Shown here: positions 53,314 through 62,396 of the stretch, piece after piece
Position numbering within the stretch: position 1 is the first letter of the stretch
Layout of the letters: each line of letters starts with the position of its first letter
Origin: Lacinutrix sp. WUR7
GTDB taxonomy: Bacteria; Bacteroidota; Bacteroidia; Flavobacteriales; Flavobacteriaceae
Assembly: GCF_016864015.1 (NCBI RefSeq)
Contig: NZ_CP045067.1
Coordinates: 3,482,001-3,546,000, forward strand
Direction: 5' to 3'
Length of the DNA: 64,000 nucleotides
The notes under the pieces: generated by a model
The model's input: only the letters and a program-made list of their open reading frames with translations
Told to the model about the DNA's origin: nothing
Databases searched by the model: none
Position numbers and translations under genes: made by a program

Positions 53314-54456
53314 ATGTCTTTACCAAACCAAAAACACCTTTTCGATCTTCCAGAAGATATCACGTATCTAAACATAGCGTCGCAATCGCCAGCTTTTAAA
53401 GCGATCTACGAAGCAGGATTAGAAGGTTTAAAGCAAAAAAACAGACCTTACACCATAAAGGGTTCCGATTATTTTGAACCCGTTGTAACGCTTAAAAAAT
53501 TGTTTGCAGCATTAATTGATGTTTCCGATTATAATCGAATTGCTACCATTCCTTCTGTTTCCTACGGAATTGCTACCGTTACCAACAATATTGTTTTACA
53601 GGAAGGTAACGAAATTTTAGTTATTGAAGAGCAATTCCCGAGTAATTATTATTCTTGGAAAAATCTAGCAGACACCTATAATGCGACTATTAAAACAGTA
53701 AGTAAAAAGGAAGGAGAACTTTGGGATACCAATATTCTAAATGCCATAACAGATAAAACGGCAGTTGTTGCTCTAGGAAATATTCATTGGTCTAACGGAA
53801 GCTTATTCGATGTAAAGGCGATTAGCAAAAAAGCAAAACAACATAAGGCATTACTTATTATTGATGGAAGTCAGACGATTGGCGCTTTACCTTTTTCGGT
53901 AAAAGAGATACAACCAGATGCTTTAATTTGCGCTGGCTACAAGTGGCTATTTGGTCCGTACGGATGTGCGTATGCATACTATGGTGCATATTTTGATAAC
54001 GGAAAGCCATTGGAAGAAAACTGGTCTAACCGATTGGGTAGCGAAAATTTTGCTGGTTTAACCAATTACCAATCCGAATACAAACAATTAGCAAATCGGT
54101 ATCAAGTTGGTGAAAGCGGAAACTTTATTTATGTCAAAATGCAAATTGCAGCGCTGCAACAAATTCTAGAATGGACACCAAAAGGAATTCAAGAATATTG
54201 TAAAAATATTTCTGCGGAAGCGGTAAAAGAATTAAAAGCTTTAGGTTGCAAAATAGAAGATGATGACCAAAGAACGCATCATCTTTTCGGAATAGAATTA
54301 CCGAAAAACATACACCTAGATGCACTAAAAAAAGATTTAGCTAGCAATAACATTTTTGTCTCTTTTAGAGGAAACTACATACGAATTTCTTGCCATTTAT
54401 TTAATACTGCCGAAGATTTAAAACCATTAATTAAACATTTAAATAATCACGTATAA
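53314..54456 (+). CDS. Class V PLP aminotransferase-fold enzyme
   Basis: 380 residues. PLP fold type I. The PLP lysine is in ICAGYKWLFGPYGCAY, the Asp that contacts pyridine nitrogen in LLIIDGSQTIGALPF, and YLNIASQSPAFKAIYEAGLEG at the N-terminus marks the class V/cysteine desulfurase-like group. The typical catalytic Cys loop of desulfurases is missing, so it is not a desulfurase; aminotransferase, kynureninase-like or isopenicillin epimerase-like roles remain open. The Nudix gene starts 5 bp after its stop, so they are co-transcribed. Substrate unknown. Confidence 0.88.
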   Translation: MSLPNQKHLFDLPEDITYLNIASQSPAFKAIYEAGLEGLKQKNRPYTIKGSDYFEPVVTLKKLFAALIDVSDYNRIATIPSVSYGIATVTNNIVLQEGNEILVIEEQFPSNYYSWKNLADTYNATIKTVSKKEGELWDTNILNAITDKTAVVALGNIHWSNGSLFDVKAISKKAKQHKALLIIDGSQTIGALPFSVKEIQPDALICAGYKWLFGPYGCAYAYYGAYFDNGKPLEENWSNRLGSENFAGLTNYQSEYKQLANRYQVGESGNFIYVKMQIAALQQILEWTPKGIQEYCKNISAEAVKELKALGCKIEDDDQRTHHLFGIELPKNIHLDALKKDLASNNIFVSFRGNYIRISCHLFNTAEDLKPLIKHLNNHV

Positions 54457-54460
54457 AAAT

Positions 54461-55018
54461 ATGGTTATCAATGAATTAATAGACGTAGTAACAAAAGAAG
54501 GAGAACCAACAAACAAGGTTGTTTTAAAATCGGAAATACACACAAAAGGCTATTACCATAATACCGCGCATATTTGGTTTTACACAAAAAAAGGTGAAAT
54601 ATTATTAGCACAACGCGCTGCTTCCAAAACCATATATCCTTTACTTTGGGATGTTTCAGTTGCCGGACATATTGATGCTGGCGAAACCATAAAAAAAGGT
54701 GCTATTAGAGAAGTAAAAGAAGAAATCGGACTTACCATTTCTGAAAACGATTTAGAAAAAATTGGCGTTTTTGAATGCTTTCAAAACTATCCTAACGGGA
54801 TTATAGATAACGAATTTCATCATACGTTTATAGCCGAATTAACTGTTGATTTTTCGACTTTAGTATTTCAGGAAGAAGAAGTAGAAGCGCTAAAATTAGT
54901 TAGGATGTTTGATTTTTTTGAGCTACTTGAAAATTCGGAAACCAATAATCATTTTGTAGCTAGCAATAGAGAATATTATCACACGATAGCTGAGGCCATA
55001 ATAAATAGGATAACATAA
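54461..55018 (+). CDS. Nudix hydrolase
   Basis: 185 residues, cytoplasmic. The Nudix box GHIDAGETIKKGAIREVKEE (positions 69-88, followed by IGL) fits GX5EX7REUXEEXGU exactly. The surrounding HTAHIWFYTKKGEILLAQRA is like the IDI/YfcD group, in which case it may act on a phosphorylated isoprenoid or nucleotide-like substrate. Five bp after the aminotransferase-like gene. Followed after 78 bp by a terminator. Confidence 0.93.
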   Translation: MVINELIDVVTKEGEPTNKVVLKSEIHTKGYYHNTAHIWFYTKKGEILLAQRAASKTIYPLLWDVSVAGHIDAGETIKKGAIREVKEEIGLTISENDLEKIGVFECFQNYPNGIIDNEFHHTFIAELTVDFSTLVFQEEEVEALKLVRMFDFFELLENSETNNHFVASNREYYHTIAEAIINRIT

Positions 55019-55435
55019 CTTTTAACCCGCTAAATATATTACCATAAAATAATTAAAAAATCATTTTATTAGTTAGCACGAATTATGAAACCAAAAAACC
55101 CAACCTTTAAGGTTGGGTTTCTTTAAATTCTCACGATTGAAGACTTTAAACCCCTAATTGACTGATTAAATAGCTAAAATGACACCCCTACATGTCACTT
55201 TTTATGGTTACAAATCGTGAATTATCGATTACAATAATTATAATAATTAAGATTTTCTACTGAATATCTTTTTATTATGAAACAAAACTAACTCCTAAAC
55301 AGACAATACGTGTCCGTTTTAAATTTTATTACAATCATTATGCTACATGAAAACATAAATCTCCCATGTAAATGGACATACATCAAATAAAAATAAAATT
55401 AAAAAAAAAAAGAATAATTGCCGTTAAAGTTGGAG
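55019..55435. other. 417-bp gene-free region with terminator
   Basis: Between the Nudix gene and the WYL gene. It contains one strong hairpin (55096-55120) and otherwise A/T-rich DNA with poly-A runs near 55380-55410. No ORF with domain or start was found on either strand. Confidence 0.7.
55096..55120. terminator. Terminator AAACCCAACC/GGTTGGGTTT
   Basis: 10-bp perfect stem with a TTTAA loop, followed by CTTTAAA on one side and AAAAA before it. Convergent gene ends (Nudix, WYL) flank it. Confidence 0.85.
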
Positions 55436-56416
55436 TTATTTATAGTAGCCCAACATGAGCTCTAAATGGTGCTTTACATAATTTTTAATAGGCAACGGAC
55501 TAACCACTTTTACCCAAAGATTGTACTTTAATACGTCCATTAAAAACTCATAATTTGGCTCAACAAACACTTTAATTTGTCCCCAAATATCAGGGTTAGC
55601 ATAATCTAAATCCTTTGTATCTCGTCTTTTAGGAAACGATACAATTTCTTGAGAGTGATGTAACGGGTTTGTCTCTAAATACTTAAAATGGTGATTTGCA
55701 ACTTCCATATAAATCCACACCGGAGTTATGTTAGCTTTTAAAATACCAATGGCATCTTTAAAATAGGTTTCTGGATTAAAATCTATTGGATTTTTCACTT
55801 GTAGCTTGGTAATCTGTAGCATTTTAATTCTGTCATCCAAACAAAAAGCATATACACCAAACTGCTCATTATGAGCCATTAAATACCAAGCCTTATTAAT
55901 TTCTTTAATATGCAAGGGCTGAAAAAAACCAGTAATAGTTTGAAAACCATTATCATCATACCACCCTTGATAAGTAATCTCAATAATTATATTATGCTCA
56001 ATCGCCTGTATTAACGGCACTAAGTCTACGCGAGAACTTAAAGAGCTACGCGCTGTTGATACATGTGTTTTCCATGCATGCGCATGATGATGCAAAAGAT
56101 AGAGTTCTGTTTTTTCATAAACGTCTTTTAATACGGGACTTATCTCAAATTCGTCTATATAATAACCATAGTTACGCTTATGTAAAACAACTACCTGGTA
56201 ATAGGATTTTATTTTATTTAGATCCCGTTTAATCGTTTTTTGTGAGGATTGACTCAATTTATCATAAAGAGAATCTTCTATATTATTAAAATGCAACTGA
56301 TCTAAAGCATTTTGTAGATCGGAAAGTGGTACATAACCATTTTTTTCAATTCCATATACTTTAGGATTTGAAATAATACGTAATACATAATAGCGCCTAA
56401 GAAACTCTGGAGTCAT
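55436..56416 (-). CDS. WYL-domain transcriptional regulator
   Basis: 326 residues. The N-terminal 70 residues have a HTH-like region (LRRYYVLRIISNPKVYGIEKNGYVPLSDLQNALDQL, then KTIKRDLNKI) and the central/C-terminal part is a WYL domain with KAWYLMAHNEQF as its name motif and FGVYAFCLDDRI. WYL proteins bind a nucleic acid or small ligand and regulate stress or defence genes. It is divergent from the flippase at 56506 (89 bp between starts). No Cas or defence gene is next to it. Confidence 0.88.
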   Translation of the reverse strand: MTPEFLRRYYVLRIISNPKVYGIEKNGYVPLSDLQNALDQLHFNNIEDSLYDKLSQSSQKTIKRDLNKIKSYYQVVVLHKRNYGYYIDEFEISPVLKDVYEKTELYLLHHHAHAWKTHVSTARSSLSSRVDLVPLIQAIEHNIIIEITYQGWYDDNGFQTITGFFQPLHIKEINKAWYLMAHNEQFGVYAFCLDDRIKMLQITKLQVKNPIDFNPETYFKDAIGILKANITPVWIYMEVANHHFKYLETNPLHHSQEIVSFPKRRDTKDLDYANPDIWGQIKVFVEPNYEFLMDVLKYNLWVKVVSPLPIKNYVKHHLELMLGYYK

Positions 56417-56480
56417 ATTTCTATTTGTAAAAACGAATGTAATAATAATCTTTCAAATGAATAAAAGGAATCTGTTTTTA

Positions 56481-56488
56481 TATATTTG
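56481..56488 (+). promoter_or_regulatory. -7 promoter box for the flippase
   Basis: TATATTTG (TAnnTTTG) lies 18 bp before the start codon. No fitting -33 TTG is visible, so the assignment is tentative. Confidence 0.45.
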
Positions 56489-56505
56489 AAAACTAAATAC
56501 ATTTC

Positions 56506-57762
56506 ATGACTTCGGTTTTTAGTAAAAAAGATTTTATTGCTACCAAATGGTTTACTCTAGAAAAAATTATACAGCTAATTACTGGTGTTTTTATAGTTCC
56601 TCAAATTTTTAATGTTCTAGGTGCCATTGACCTAGGAAAACTCAAATTTGTAGAATCTGTTTTAGGGATGCTTACGCCTATCTTTTTTTTAGGTTTATCT
56701 TCAATTTGTATAAGAGAAATAGTTTATAAGCCAAAAAACAGCTCGCTAATTCTAGCTACAGCTTTTTACCTTAGACTTACAAGTTGGTTTATTCTATTCA
56801 TTGCCATTTTAATCTATTTTAGTATTGTTAAAGAAAGTGCATTAACAGGCCTATACCTCCTTATTGCTGGTAGTTACTTTTTTAAACTAACCGATATTTT
56901 CGAGTATTATTTACTAGCAAAAAAATGGACTAAATATATTTTTATCAGTAAAATAATAAGCTTAATCATTATAGTTTCCTTACAGTATTACGGAGTAAAA
57001 AAGCAATTGGATGTTTACTATTTTGCCAAACTTATTATTCTTGATTTTATAATTCAAGGATGTATTTATGGTATCATTTTGAAACACAAAAAACCACTTC
57101 TGTTTAAGAAATGGACCTTTTCATGGCCTTTAGGAAAATCATTATTAAAAATGTCTTTCCCTTTAATACTTTCTAACTGTTTGATAATGTTTTATATTTC
57201 TATTGACGAGTTGTTTTTAAAATATTTTTATGACGACTATGCCAACGGCATTTTTGCAACAGTACAGTTTTTAGTGATTGGACTGAGTTGGAATATTGGA
57301 TTCTCCATCATCAATGCCTTATATCCTTCTTTAGCCAAATCCTTTCAGAAAAACAAAATGCAATATATCCAAAAAATAAAAATGCTTTTAAAAATCATGC
57401 TCGTTTTAGGTCTTGCTATTGGAGGTTTTTATACTTTTTTTGGCACCCTTATTTTAGACCGCTTTTTCGCAGCATCTTTTCCCCAAGCAAAAACAGCTTT
57501 ATTCATATTCTGTTGGGCTCCTCTATTTGTTTTTATAGGTATGATTTATGAAAAACACCTCATTAATACAGGGGACTTACATAAAAACGTGTATCGCTTT
57601 TTAATAGGCTGTGTAGTCAATGTGATTTTATGCTATGCATTAATTCCTGTTTATTACGTTAATGGCGCTGCAATTGCTGTTTTATCGAGTCATTTTATCA
57701 CAAATGTTGCCTATGTTTTTATAGATAAAGAAAGCAGAAAGCAAGTAGTCTCTATTTTTTAA
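56506..57762 (+). CDS. Polysaccharide flippase (MATE/Wzx-like)
   Basis: 418 residues with 12-14 transmembrane helices, inner membrane. Helices and the N-terminal KWFTLEKIIQLITGVFIVPQIFNVLGA match the oligosaccharide flippase (Wzx) part of the MVF superfamily, which flips lipid-linked sugars. A later STNALYPSLAKSFQKNKMQ-like loop (SIINALYPSLAKSF) is typical. It is a solo flippase: no glycosyltransferases are beside it, though the GT pair lies 11 kb upstream. PrsW gene starts 14 bp downstream. Confidence 0.88.
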   Translation: MTSVFSKKDFIATKWFTLEKIIQLITGVFIVPQIFNVLGAIDLGKLKFVESVLGMLTPIFFLGLSSICIREIVYKPKNSSLILATAFYLRLTSWFILFIAILIYFSIVKESALTGLYLLIAGSYFFKLTDIFEYYLLAKKWTKYIFISKIISLIIIVSLQYYGVKKQLDVYYFAKLIILDFIIQGCIYGIILKHKKPLLFKKWTFSWPLGKSLLKMSFPLILSNCLIMFYISIDELFLKYFYDDYANGIFATVQFLVIGLSWNIGFSIINALYPSLAKSFQKNKMQYIQKIKMLLKIMLVLGLAIGGFYTFFGTLILDRFFAASFPQAKTALFIFCWAPLFVFIGMIYEKHLINTGDLHKNVYRFLIGCVVNVILCYALIPVYYVNGAAIAVLSSHFITNVAYVFIDKESRKQVVSIF

Positions 57763-57775
57763 TTATTTTTGAATT

Positions 57776-58468
57776 ATGCATTTACTCGCCTTAGCAATAG
57801 CTCCTGTTTTTATAATCATCTTATATATTTATTACAAAGATAAATACGACAAAGAACCCAAACGTTTATTGCTTTACAGCTTTTTACTTGGTGCTATTGT
57901 AAGCATCATCGTTACCACCATACTTTATGTAATATCCGATTACACAATTCCTATTGTGATTAAAGGAAACACAAGTGTTTCACAACTTTTTATTAAAGCC
58001 TTTTTTATTGTTGGCTTAATCGAAGAGTTCAGCAAATACATTATCGTACGCTACTTTGCACAACCAAACAAAGCGTTTAATGAACAATTTGATGGAATTG
58101 TATACGCAGTAATGGTTTCTATGGGATTTGCCGCTACAGAAAACATCATGTATGTCATGCAAGGTGGTTTAGAAGCAGCGCTATTAAGAGCATTTACAGC
58201 TGTTCCTGCTCACGCAACCTTTGCTATAATAATGGGCTATTTTATAGGAAAAGCTAAGTTTTCAAAAAACAAAACGACATGGAACCTATTAGGCTTGCTT
58301 CTAGCTGTTATATTTCATGGCACTTATGACTTCTTTTTGTTTTTAGAATTCATTCCAGGGATTTGGGTTGGCGCTTTTATATCCTTATTTCTAGGCATAT
58401 TACTATCTAGAAAAGCAATTAACACACACTCTAAAAACTCGAGGTTTAAAGATTCTTTTCCTTTATAA
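57776..58468 (+). CDS. PrsW family intramembrane metalloprotease
   Basis: 230 residues, 7-8 transmembrane helices. PrsW active-site residues are present: GLIEEFSKY (E83-E84xxK87), NEQFDGIVYAVMVSMGFAATENIMYV (D106, E122), PAHATFAIIMGYFIG (His) and FHGTYDFFLFLEF (His). In Bacillus PrsW cleaves the anti-sigma factor RsiW, but no such substrate is evident here. It follows the flippase by 14 bp. The DUF6768/ECF pair elsewhere in the window is one possible target, but that is speculative. Confidence 0.92.
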   Translation: MHLLALAIAPVFIIILYIYYKDKYDKEPKRLLLYSFLLGAIVSIIVTTILYVISDYTIPIVIKGNTSVSQLFIKAFFIVGLIEEFSKYIIVRYFAQPNKAFNEQFDGIVYAVMVSMGFAATENIMYVMQGGLEAALLRAFTAVPAHATFAIIMGYFIGKAKFSKNKTTWNLLGLLLAVIFHGTYDFFLFLEFIPGIWVGAFISLFLGILLSRKAINTHSKNSRFKDSFPL

Positions 58469-58781
58469 ATGGAAATGTTTACGTGTTTACATCAGCCTAA
58501 AATTGAACAAAACAAAGACCTTTTAACAATTGCGTTCTTGTCTTATTAATAGAAAACAATACGAGTACTTTTTTCCTTTATCAGTAGCTTTATTTTCATA
58601 AAAAGGAAAACCGTAATGTTTTAGATGAAGTTTGCATGATATACGAATGCCATCCTTATTTAGATGCCAACCAATTCAAAGCTCTAAAATTTAAACTATA
58701 GCAAATTAGCATAAATTCAATTATTCTACTCAATCGTTTTCGTAATTATACATATATTTGCTTGTATTTAAATTAAATAAA
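58469..58781. other. Gap of 313 bp with a gene remnant
   Basis: Between PrsW and the biotin carrier gene. A startless frame at 58588-58701 ends with IYECHPYLDANQFKALKFKL and a stop. It looks like a C-terminal remnant of a gene. A -7 box TATATTTG is at 58753-58760, ahead of the biotin carrier gene. Confidence 0.5.
58753..58760 (+). promoter_or_regulatory. -7 promoter box for the acyl-CoA carboxylase operon
   Basis: TATATTTG (TAnnTTTG) 22 bp before the biotin carrier start codon; the -33 position has only TTTTCG-like sequence. Confidence 0.45.
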
Positions 58782-59267
58782 ATGAACAAGTCCTATACGG
58801 TTAAAGTCAATAATTCTAGCGAGATAGATATTACAGACAAAGAAATTTCTTCATTAGATTCTATTAAAACATCTGCATCTAAATTTCATGTACTTCAGAA
58901 TAACACTTCGTTTAAAGCTAAAATTACAGAAGCTCATTTCGACGAAAAAACATATAAAGTAAAAGTTAACAACAACACCTATAACATACATATCCTTAAT
59001 GATTTAGATATATTAATTAAGGAGATGGGATTTGAAGTTGGAGCAACAAAAAAAGTTAACGATATTAAAGCACCAATGCCTGGATTAATTTTAGAAATTA
59101 ATGTAGCAGTTGGTCAAGAGGTGAAAGAAGATGACCCACTTTTAATATTAGAAGCCATGAAAATGGAAAACGTTTTAACTTCACCAAGAGACGGAATTAT
59201 AAAATCGATTGCAGTTGCAAAAAGTGATGCCGTTGAAAAAAACCAATTACTAATAGAATTTGAATAA
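58782..59267 (+). CDS. Biotin carboxyl carrier protein of acyl-CoA carboxylase
   Basis: 161 residues from ATG 58782; a TTG-initiated frame from 58758 adds 8 residues and is not needed. The C-terminal biotinyl domain (about 90-161) has the biotinylation site EAMKMEN (K127). The N-terminal 90 residues form a linker and a small beta domain. Carries CO2 on biotin between the biotin carboxylase and transferase subunits. The following gene (biotin carboxylase) starts 1 bp after its stop. Together with the transferase at 60827 it forms a complete three-subunit acyl-CoA carboxylase, likely propionyl-CoA carboxylase. Confidence 0.92.
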   Translation: MNKSYTVKVNNSSEIDITDKEISSLDSIKTSASKFHVLQNNTSFKAKITEAHFDEKTYKVKVNNNTYNIHILNDLDILIKEMGFEVGATKKVNDIKAPMPGLILEINVAVGQEVKEDDPLLILEAMKMENVLTSPRDGIIKSIAVAKSDAVEKNQLLIEFE

Positions 59268-59268
59268 C

Positions 59269-60711
59269 ATGAAAAAATTACTAGTAGCAAACAGAGGAGA
59301 AATTGCAATTCGTGTTATGAAAACTGCAAATAAAATGGGAATTAAAACCGTTGCAGTCTACTCTACTGCAGACCGAAATGCACCGCATGTAAAGTTTGCA
59401 GACGAAGCTGTTTTAATTGGAGAAGCACCATCCAACAAATCGTATTTATTAGGGGATAAAATAATAGAAGTCGCAAAAAGCTTACAGGTAGATGCTATTC
59501 ATCCGGGTTATGGATTTCTTTCTGAAAACGCGGATTTTGCGGAAGCTTGCGAAAAAAATAACATCCTTTTTATTGGTCCGAAATCGAAAGCCATTAAAAT
59601 TATGGGATCTAAGCTTGCAGCAAAAGATGCTGTAAAAGCATACAACATTCCAATGGTTCCTGGTACAGACGAAGCAATTACCGATATTCCGGAAGCCAAA
59701 AAAATTGCTGCTAAGATTGGGTTTCCAATTTTAATAAAAGCATCTGCTGGAGGAGGCGGAAAAGGAATGCGTGTTGTTGAAAAAGAAGCCGATTTTACAT
59801 CACAAATGGACAGAGCAATTAGCGAAGCAGTAAATGCTTTTGGTGATGGTTCTGTTTTTATTGAAAAATATGTGACTTCTCCACGACATATTGAAATACA
59901 AATCATGGCCGACACGCATGGTAACGTTATTCATTTATTTGAACGTGAATGCAGTGTACAACGTCGTCACCAAAAAGTAGTAGAAGAAGCACCTTCTGCT
60001 GTTTTAACTCCAGAGATGCGGGAAAAAATGGGAGAAGCAGCTATAAAAGTAGCCAAGTCTTGTGATTATGTTGGTGCGGGAACTGTGGAGTTTTTACTAG
60101 ATGACGACCTTAATTTCTATTTCTTAGAAATGAATACACGCTTGCAAGTAGAACATCCTGTAACCGAATTAATTACAGGTACCGATTTAGTAGAATTACA
60201 AATTCGCGTTGCCAGAGGAGAAACACTTCCTATAAAACAAGAAGATTTAAAAATTACAGGTCACGCTCTAGAATTACGTGTTTATGCTGAAGATCCTTTA
60301 AATGATTTTTTACCAAGCGTAGGAAATCTAGAAGTATATAAATTGCCTGTTGGCGAAAATATAAGAGTAGATAATGGTTTTGAACAAGGTATGGATATTC
60401 CTATTTATTACGATCCAATGCTTGCAAAGCTTATCACCTACGGAAAAACAAGAGCAGAAGCAATACAGCTCATGATAAAAGCAATACAAGAATACCAAGT
60501 AGAAGGGATTCAAACCACCTTGCCTTTTGGAACTTTTGTTTGCGAAAATGAAGCCTTCCGTTCTGGAAATTTCGATACCCATTTTGTAAAGAAATATTAT
60601 TCCGCGGAAGCGTTAAAAGAAAAGCAGGAAGAAGAAGCTAAAATAGCAGCATTAATTGCGGTAAAACAATATATTGAAGATCAAAAAAAATTAAGATTAC
60701 CTTTAAAATAG
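59269..60711 (+). CDS. accC: Biotin carboxylase subunit of acyl-CoA carboxylase
   Basis: 480 residues from ATG 59269 (MKKLLVANRGEIAIRVMKTA), placed 1 bp after the carrier stop. ATP-grasp enzyme: SAGGGGKGMRVV is the ATP-binding Gly-rich loop, and GAGTVEFLLDD and FLEMNTRLQVEHPVTELITGTDLV are the metal/bicarbonate motifs, with R in the latter essential. Charges biotin with CO2 from bicarbonate and ATP. A short biotin-carboxylase C-domain follows. Operon: carrier, accC, then transferase (115-bp gap). An intergenic repeat lies in that gap. Confidence 0.95.
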   Translation: MKKLLVANRGEIAIRVMKTANKMGIKTVAVYSTADRNAPHVKFADEAVLIGEAPSNKSYLLGDKIIEVAKSLQVDAIHPGYGFLSENADFAEACEKNNILFIGPKSKAIKIMGSKLAAKDAVKAYNIPMVPGTDEAITDIPEAKKIAAKIGFPILIKASAGGGGKGMRVVEKEADFTSQMDRAISEAVNAFGDGSVFIEKYVTSPRHIEIQIMADTHGNVIHLFERECSVQRRHQKVVEEAPSAVLTPEMREKMGEAAIKVAKSCDYVGAGTVEFLLDDDLNFYFLEMNTRLQVEHPVTELITGTDLVELQIRVARGETLPIKQEDLKITGHALELRVYAEDPLNDFLPSVGNLEVYKLPVGENIRVDNGFEQGMDIPIYYDPMLAKLITYGKTRAEAIQLMIKAIQEYQVEGIQTTLPFGTFVCENEAFRSGNFDTHFVKKYYSAEALKEKQEEEAKIAALIAVKQYIEDQKKLRLPLK

Positions 60712-60786
60712 TTAGCAGTTTTCAGTCACAGTATCCAGTAAACCCCAATGTTTATAAAAACGACTAAACGGCAATGAAATAAATAA

Positions 60787-60816
60787 ATTTTGCGTCGTAG
60801 CGCAGAATGACAAAAT
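60787..60816. repeat. Flavobacterial intergenic repeat, third site
   Basis: ATTTTGCGTCGTAGCGCAGA followed by ATGACAAAAT; its reverse complement begins with TGTCATTCTGCGCT, matching the copy at 34056. It falls between accC and the transferase gene, a place without an ORF. Confidence 0.5.
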
Positions 60817-60826
60817 TGAAAATAAT

Positions 60827-62368
60827 ATGGAATCTAAAATAAAAAACCTTAACGAAAAACTTGCTAAAGCCTTTTTAGGTGGTGGACAAGTACGAATTGA
60901 TAGACAACACGAAAAGAAAAAACTTACAGCCAGAGAACGCGTAATGTATTTACTAGACGAAGGTTCTTTTGAAGAAATTGGTGCTTTGGTAACCCACAGA
61001 ACCAAAGACTTTGGCATGGAAAAGCAACAGTTCTATGGGGATGGTGTGGTTACTGGTTATGGTACCGTAAACGGAAGATTGCTTTACGTATTTGCGCAAG
61101 ATTTCACGGTTTTTGGAGGTTCATTATCTGAAACACATGCAGAGAAAATTTGCAAGGTTATGGATTTAGCGCTTAAAGTTGGTGCTCCAATCATTGGTTT
61201 AAATGATTCTGGAGGCGCACGTATTCAAGAAGGAGTTCGATCCCTTGGTGGTTATGCAGACATTTTTTATAAAAACGTACAGTCGTCTGGAGTGATTCCT
61301 CAAATATCAGCAATCATGGGTCCATGTGCTGGAGGAGCAGTGTACTCTCCTGCAATGACGGATTTCACCATTATGGTAGAAGACACTAGTTACATGTTTG
61401 TAACTGGACCAAACGTTGTTAAAACGGTAACTAACGAAGAAGTTACTAGCGAAGAACTTGGTGGCGCAAGCACACATTCTACCAAATCTGGAGTAGCACA
61501 TAAAACATCTTCAAATGATGTGGAATGCTTAGAAGATGTAAAAAAACTATTAAGTTACTTACCACAAAACAACACAGAGACTCCTGCCCTATTGCCTTTT
61601 GAATTAAAAGACGAAGTACGAGATAGCTTATCAGATATTGTTCCAAATAACGCGAATAAACCGTATGATATGCATGCAGTTATTTCTGGTATTATTGATG
61701 AAGATTCTTTTTATGAAATACATAAAGACTATGCCGAAAATATTCTAGTTGGTTTTGCACGCTTAGGCGGAAGAAGTATTGGTATTGTTGCTAATCAGCC
61801 CATGTTTTTAGCTGGAGTTTTAGACGTAAACAGTTCTAAAAAAGCAGCACGTTTTGTCCGTTTTTGTGATGCTTTTAATATTCCGTTATTAACTTTAGAA
61901 GATGTACCAGGATTTCTACCTGGAACCGATCAAGAATGGAACGGTATTATAATTCATGGTGCAAAATTATTGTATGCTTTTAGCGAAGCTACTGTACCTA
62001 GAATAACGGTAATTACACGAAAAGCGTATGGTGGTGCATATGATGTGATGAATTCAAAACATATTGGTAGTGATATGAATTTTGCTTGGCCAAGTGCTGA
62101 GATTGCCGTTATGGGAGCAAAAGGAGCTGCTGAAATTATATTCAAAAAGGAAATTAATGCTGCGGAAGATAAAGACGCCAAATGGAAAGAAAAAGAAGCA
62201 GAATATGCCGAATTATTTGCAAATCCGTATAGTGCAGCAGAACGAGGTTTTATTGACGAAGTAATACTTCCTAAGGATACCAGACGAAAGCTTATTAAAG
62301 CGTTTGCAATGCTAGAAAACAAAGAGGTTGTAAGACCAAAACGCAAGCATGGTAATATTCCGTTGTAA
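60827..62368 (+). CDS. Acyl-CoA carboxylase beta subunit (carboxyltransferase)
   Basis: 513 residues. Crotonase-fold carboxyltransferase with two halves: [13 protein letters not shown] and [19 protein letters not shown] are the first oxyanion holes, and [13 protein letters not shown] and [14 protein letters not shown] with [19 protein letters not shown] the second. Transfers CO2 from biotin to the alpha carbon of an acyl-CoA; length and context suit propionyl-CoA carboxylase, but acetyl- or broad specificity cannot be excluded. Third gene of the carboxylase set, with an intergenic repeat ahead of it. The kinase gene follows by 28 bp. Confidence 0.94.
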   Translation: MESKIKNLNEKLAKAFLGGGQVRIDRQHEKKKLTARERVMYLLDEGSFEEIGALVTHRTKDFGMEKQQFYGDGVVTGYGTVNGRLLYVFAQDFTVFGGSLSETHAEKICKVMDLALKVGAPIIGLNDSGGARIQEGVRSLGGYADIFYKNVQSSGVIPQISAIMGPCAGGAVYSPAMTDFTIMVEDTSYMFVTGPNVVKTVTNEEVTSEELGGASTHSTKSGVAHKTSSNDVECLEDVKKLLSYLPQNNTETPALLPFELKDEVRDSLSDIVPNNANKPYDMHAVISGIIDEDSFYEIHKDYAENILVGFARLGGRSIGIVANQPMFLAGVLDVNSSKKAARFVRFCDAFNIPLLTLEDVPGFLPGTDQEWNGIIIHGAKLLYAFSEATVPRITVITRKAYGGAYDVMNSKHIGSDMNFAWPSAEIAVMGAKGAAEIIFKKEINAAEDKDAKWKEKEAEYAELFANPYSAAERGFIDEVILPKDTRRKLIKAFAMLENKEVVRPKRKHGNIPL

Positions 62369-62396
62369 AATTGATTTAATTTAGACACCTTAATTC

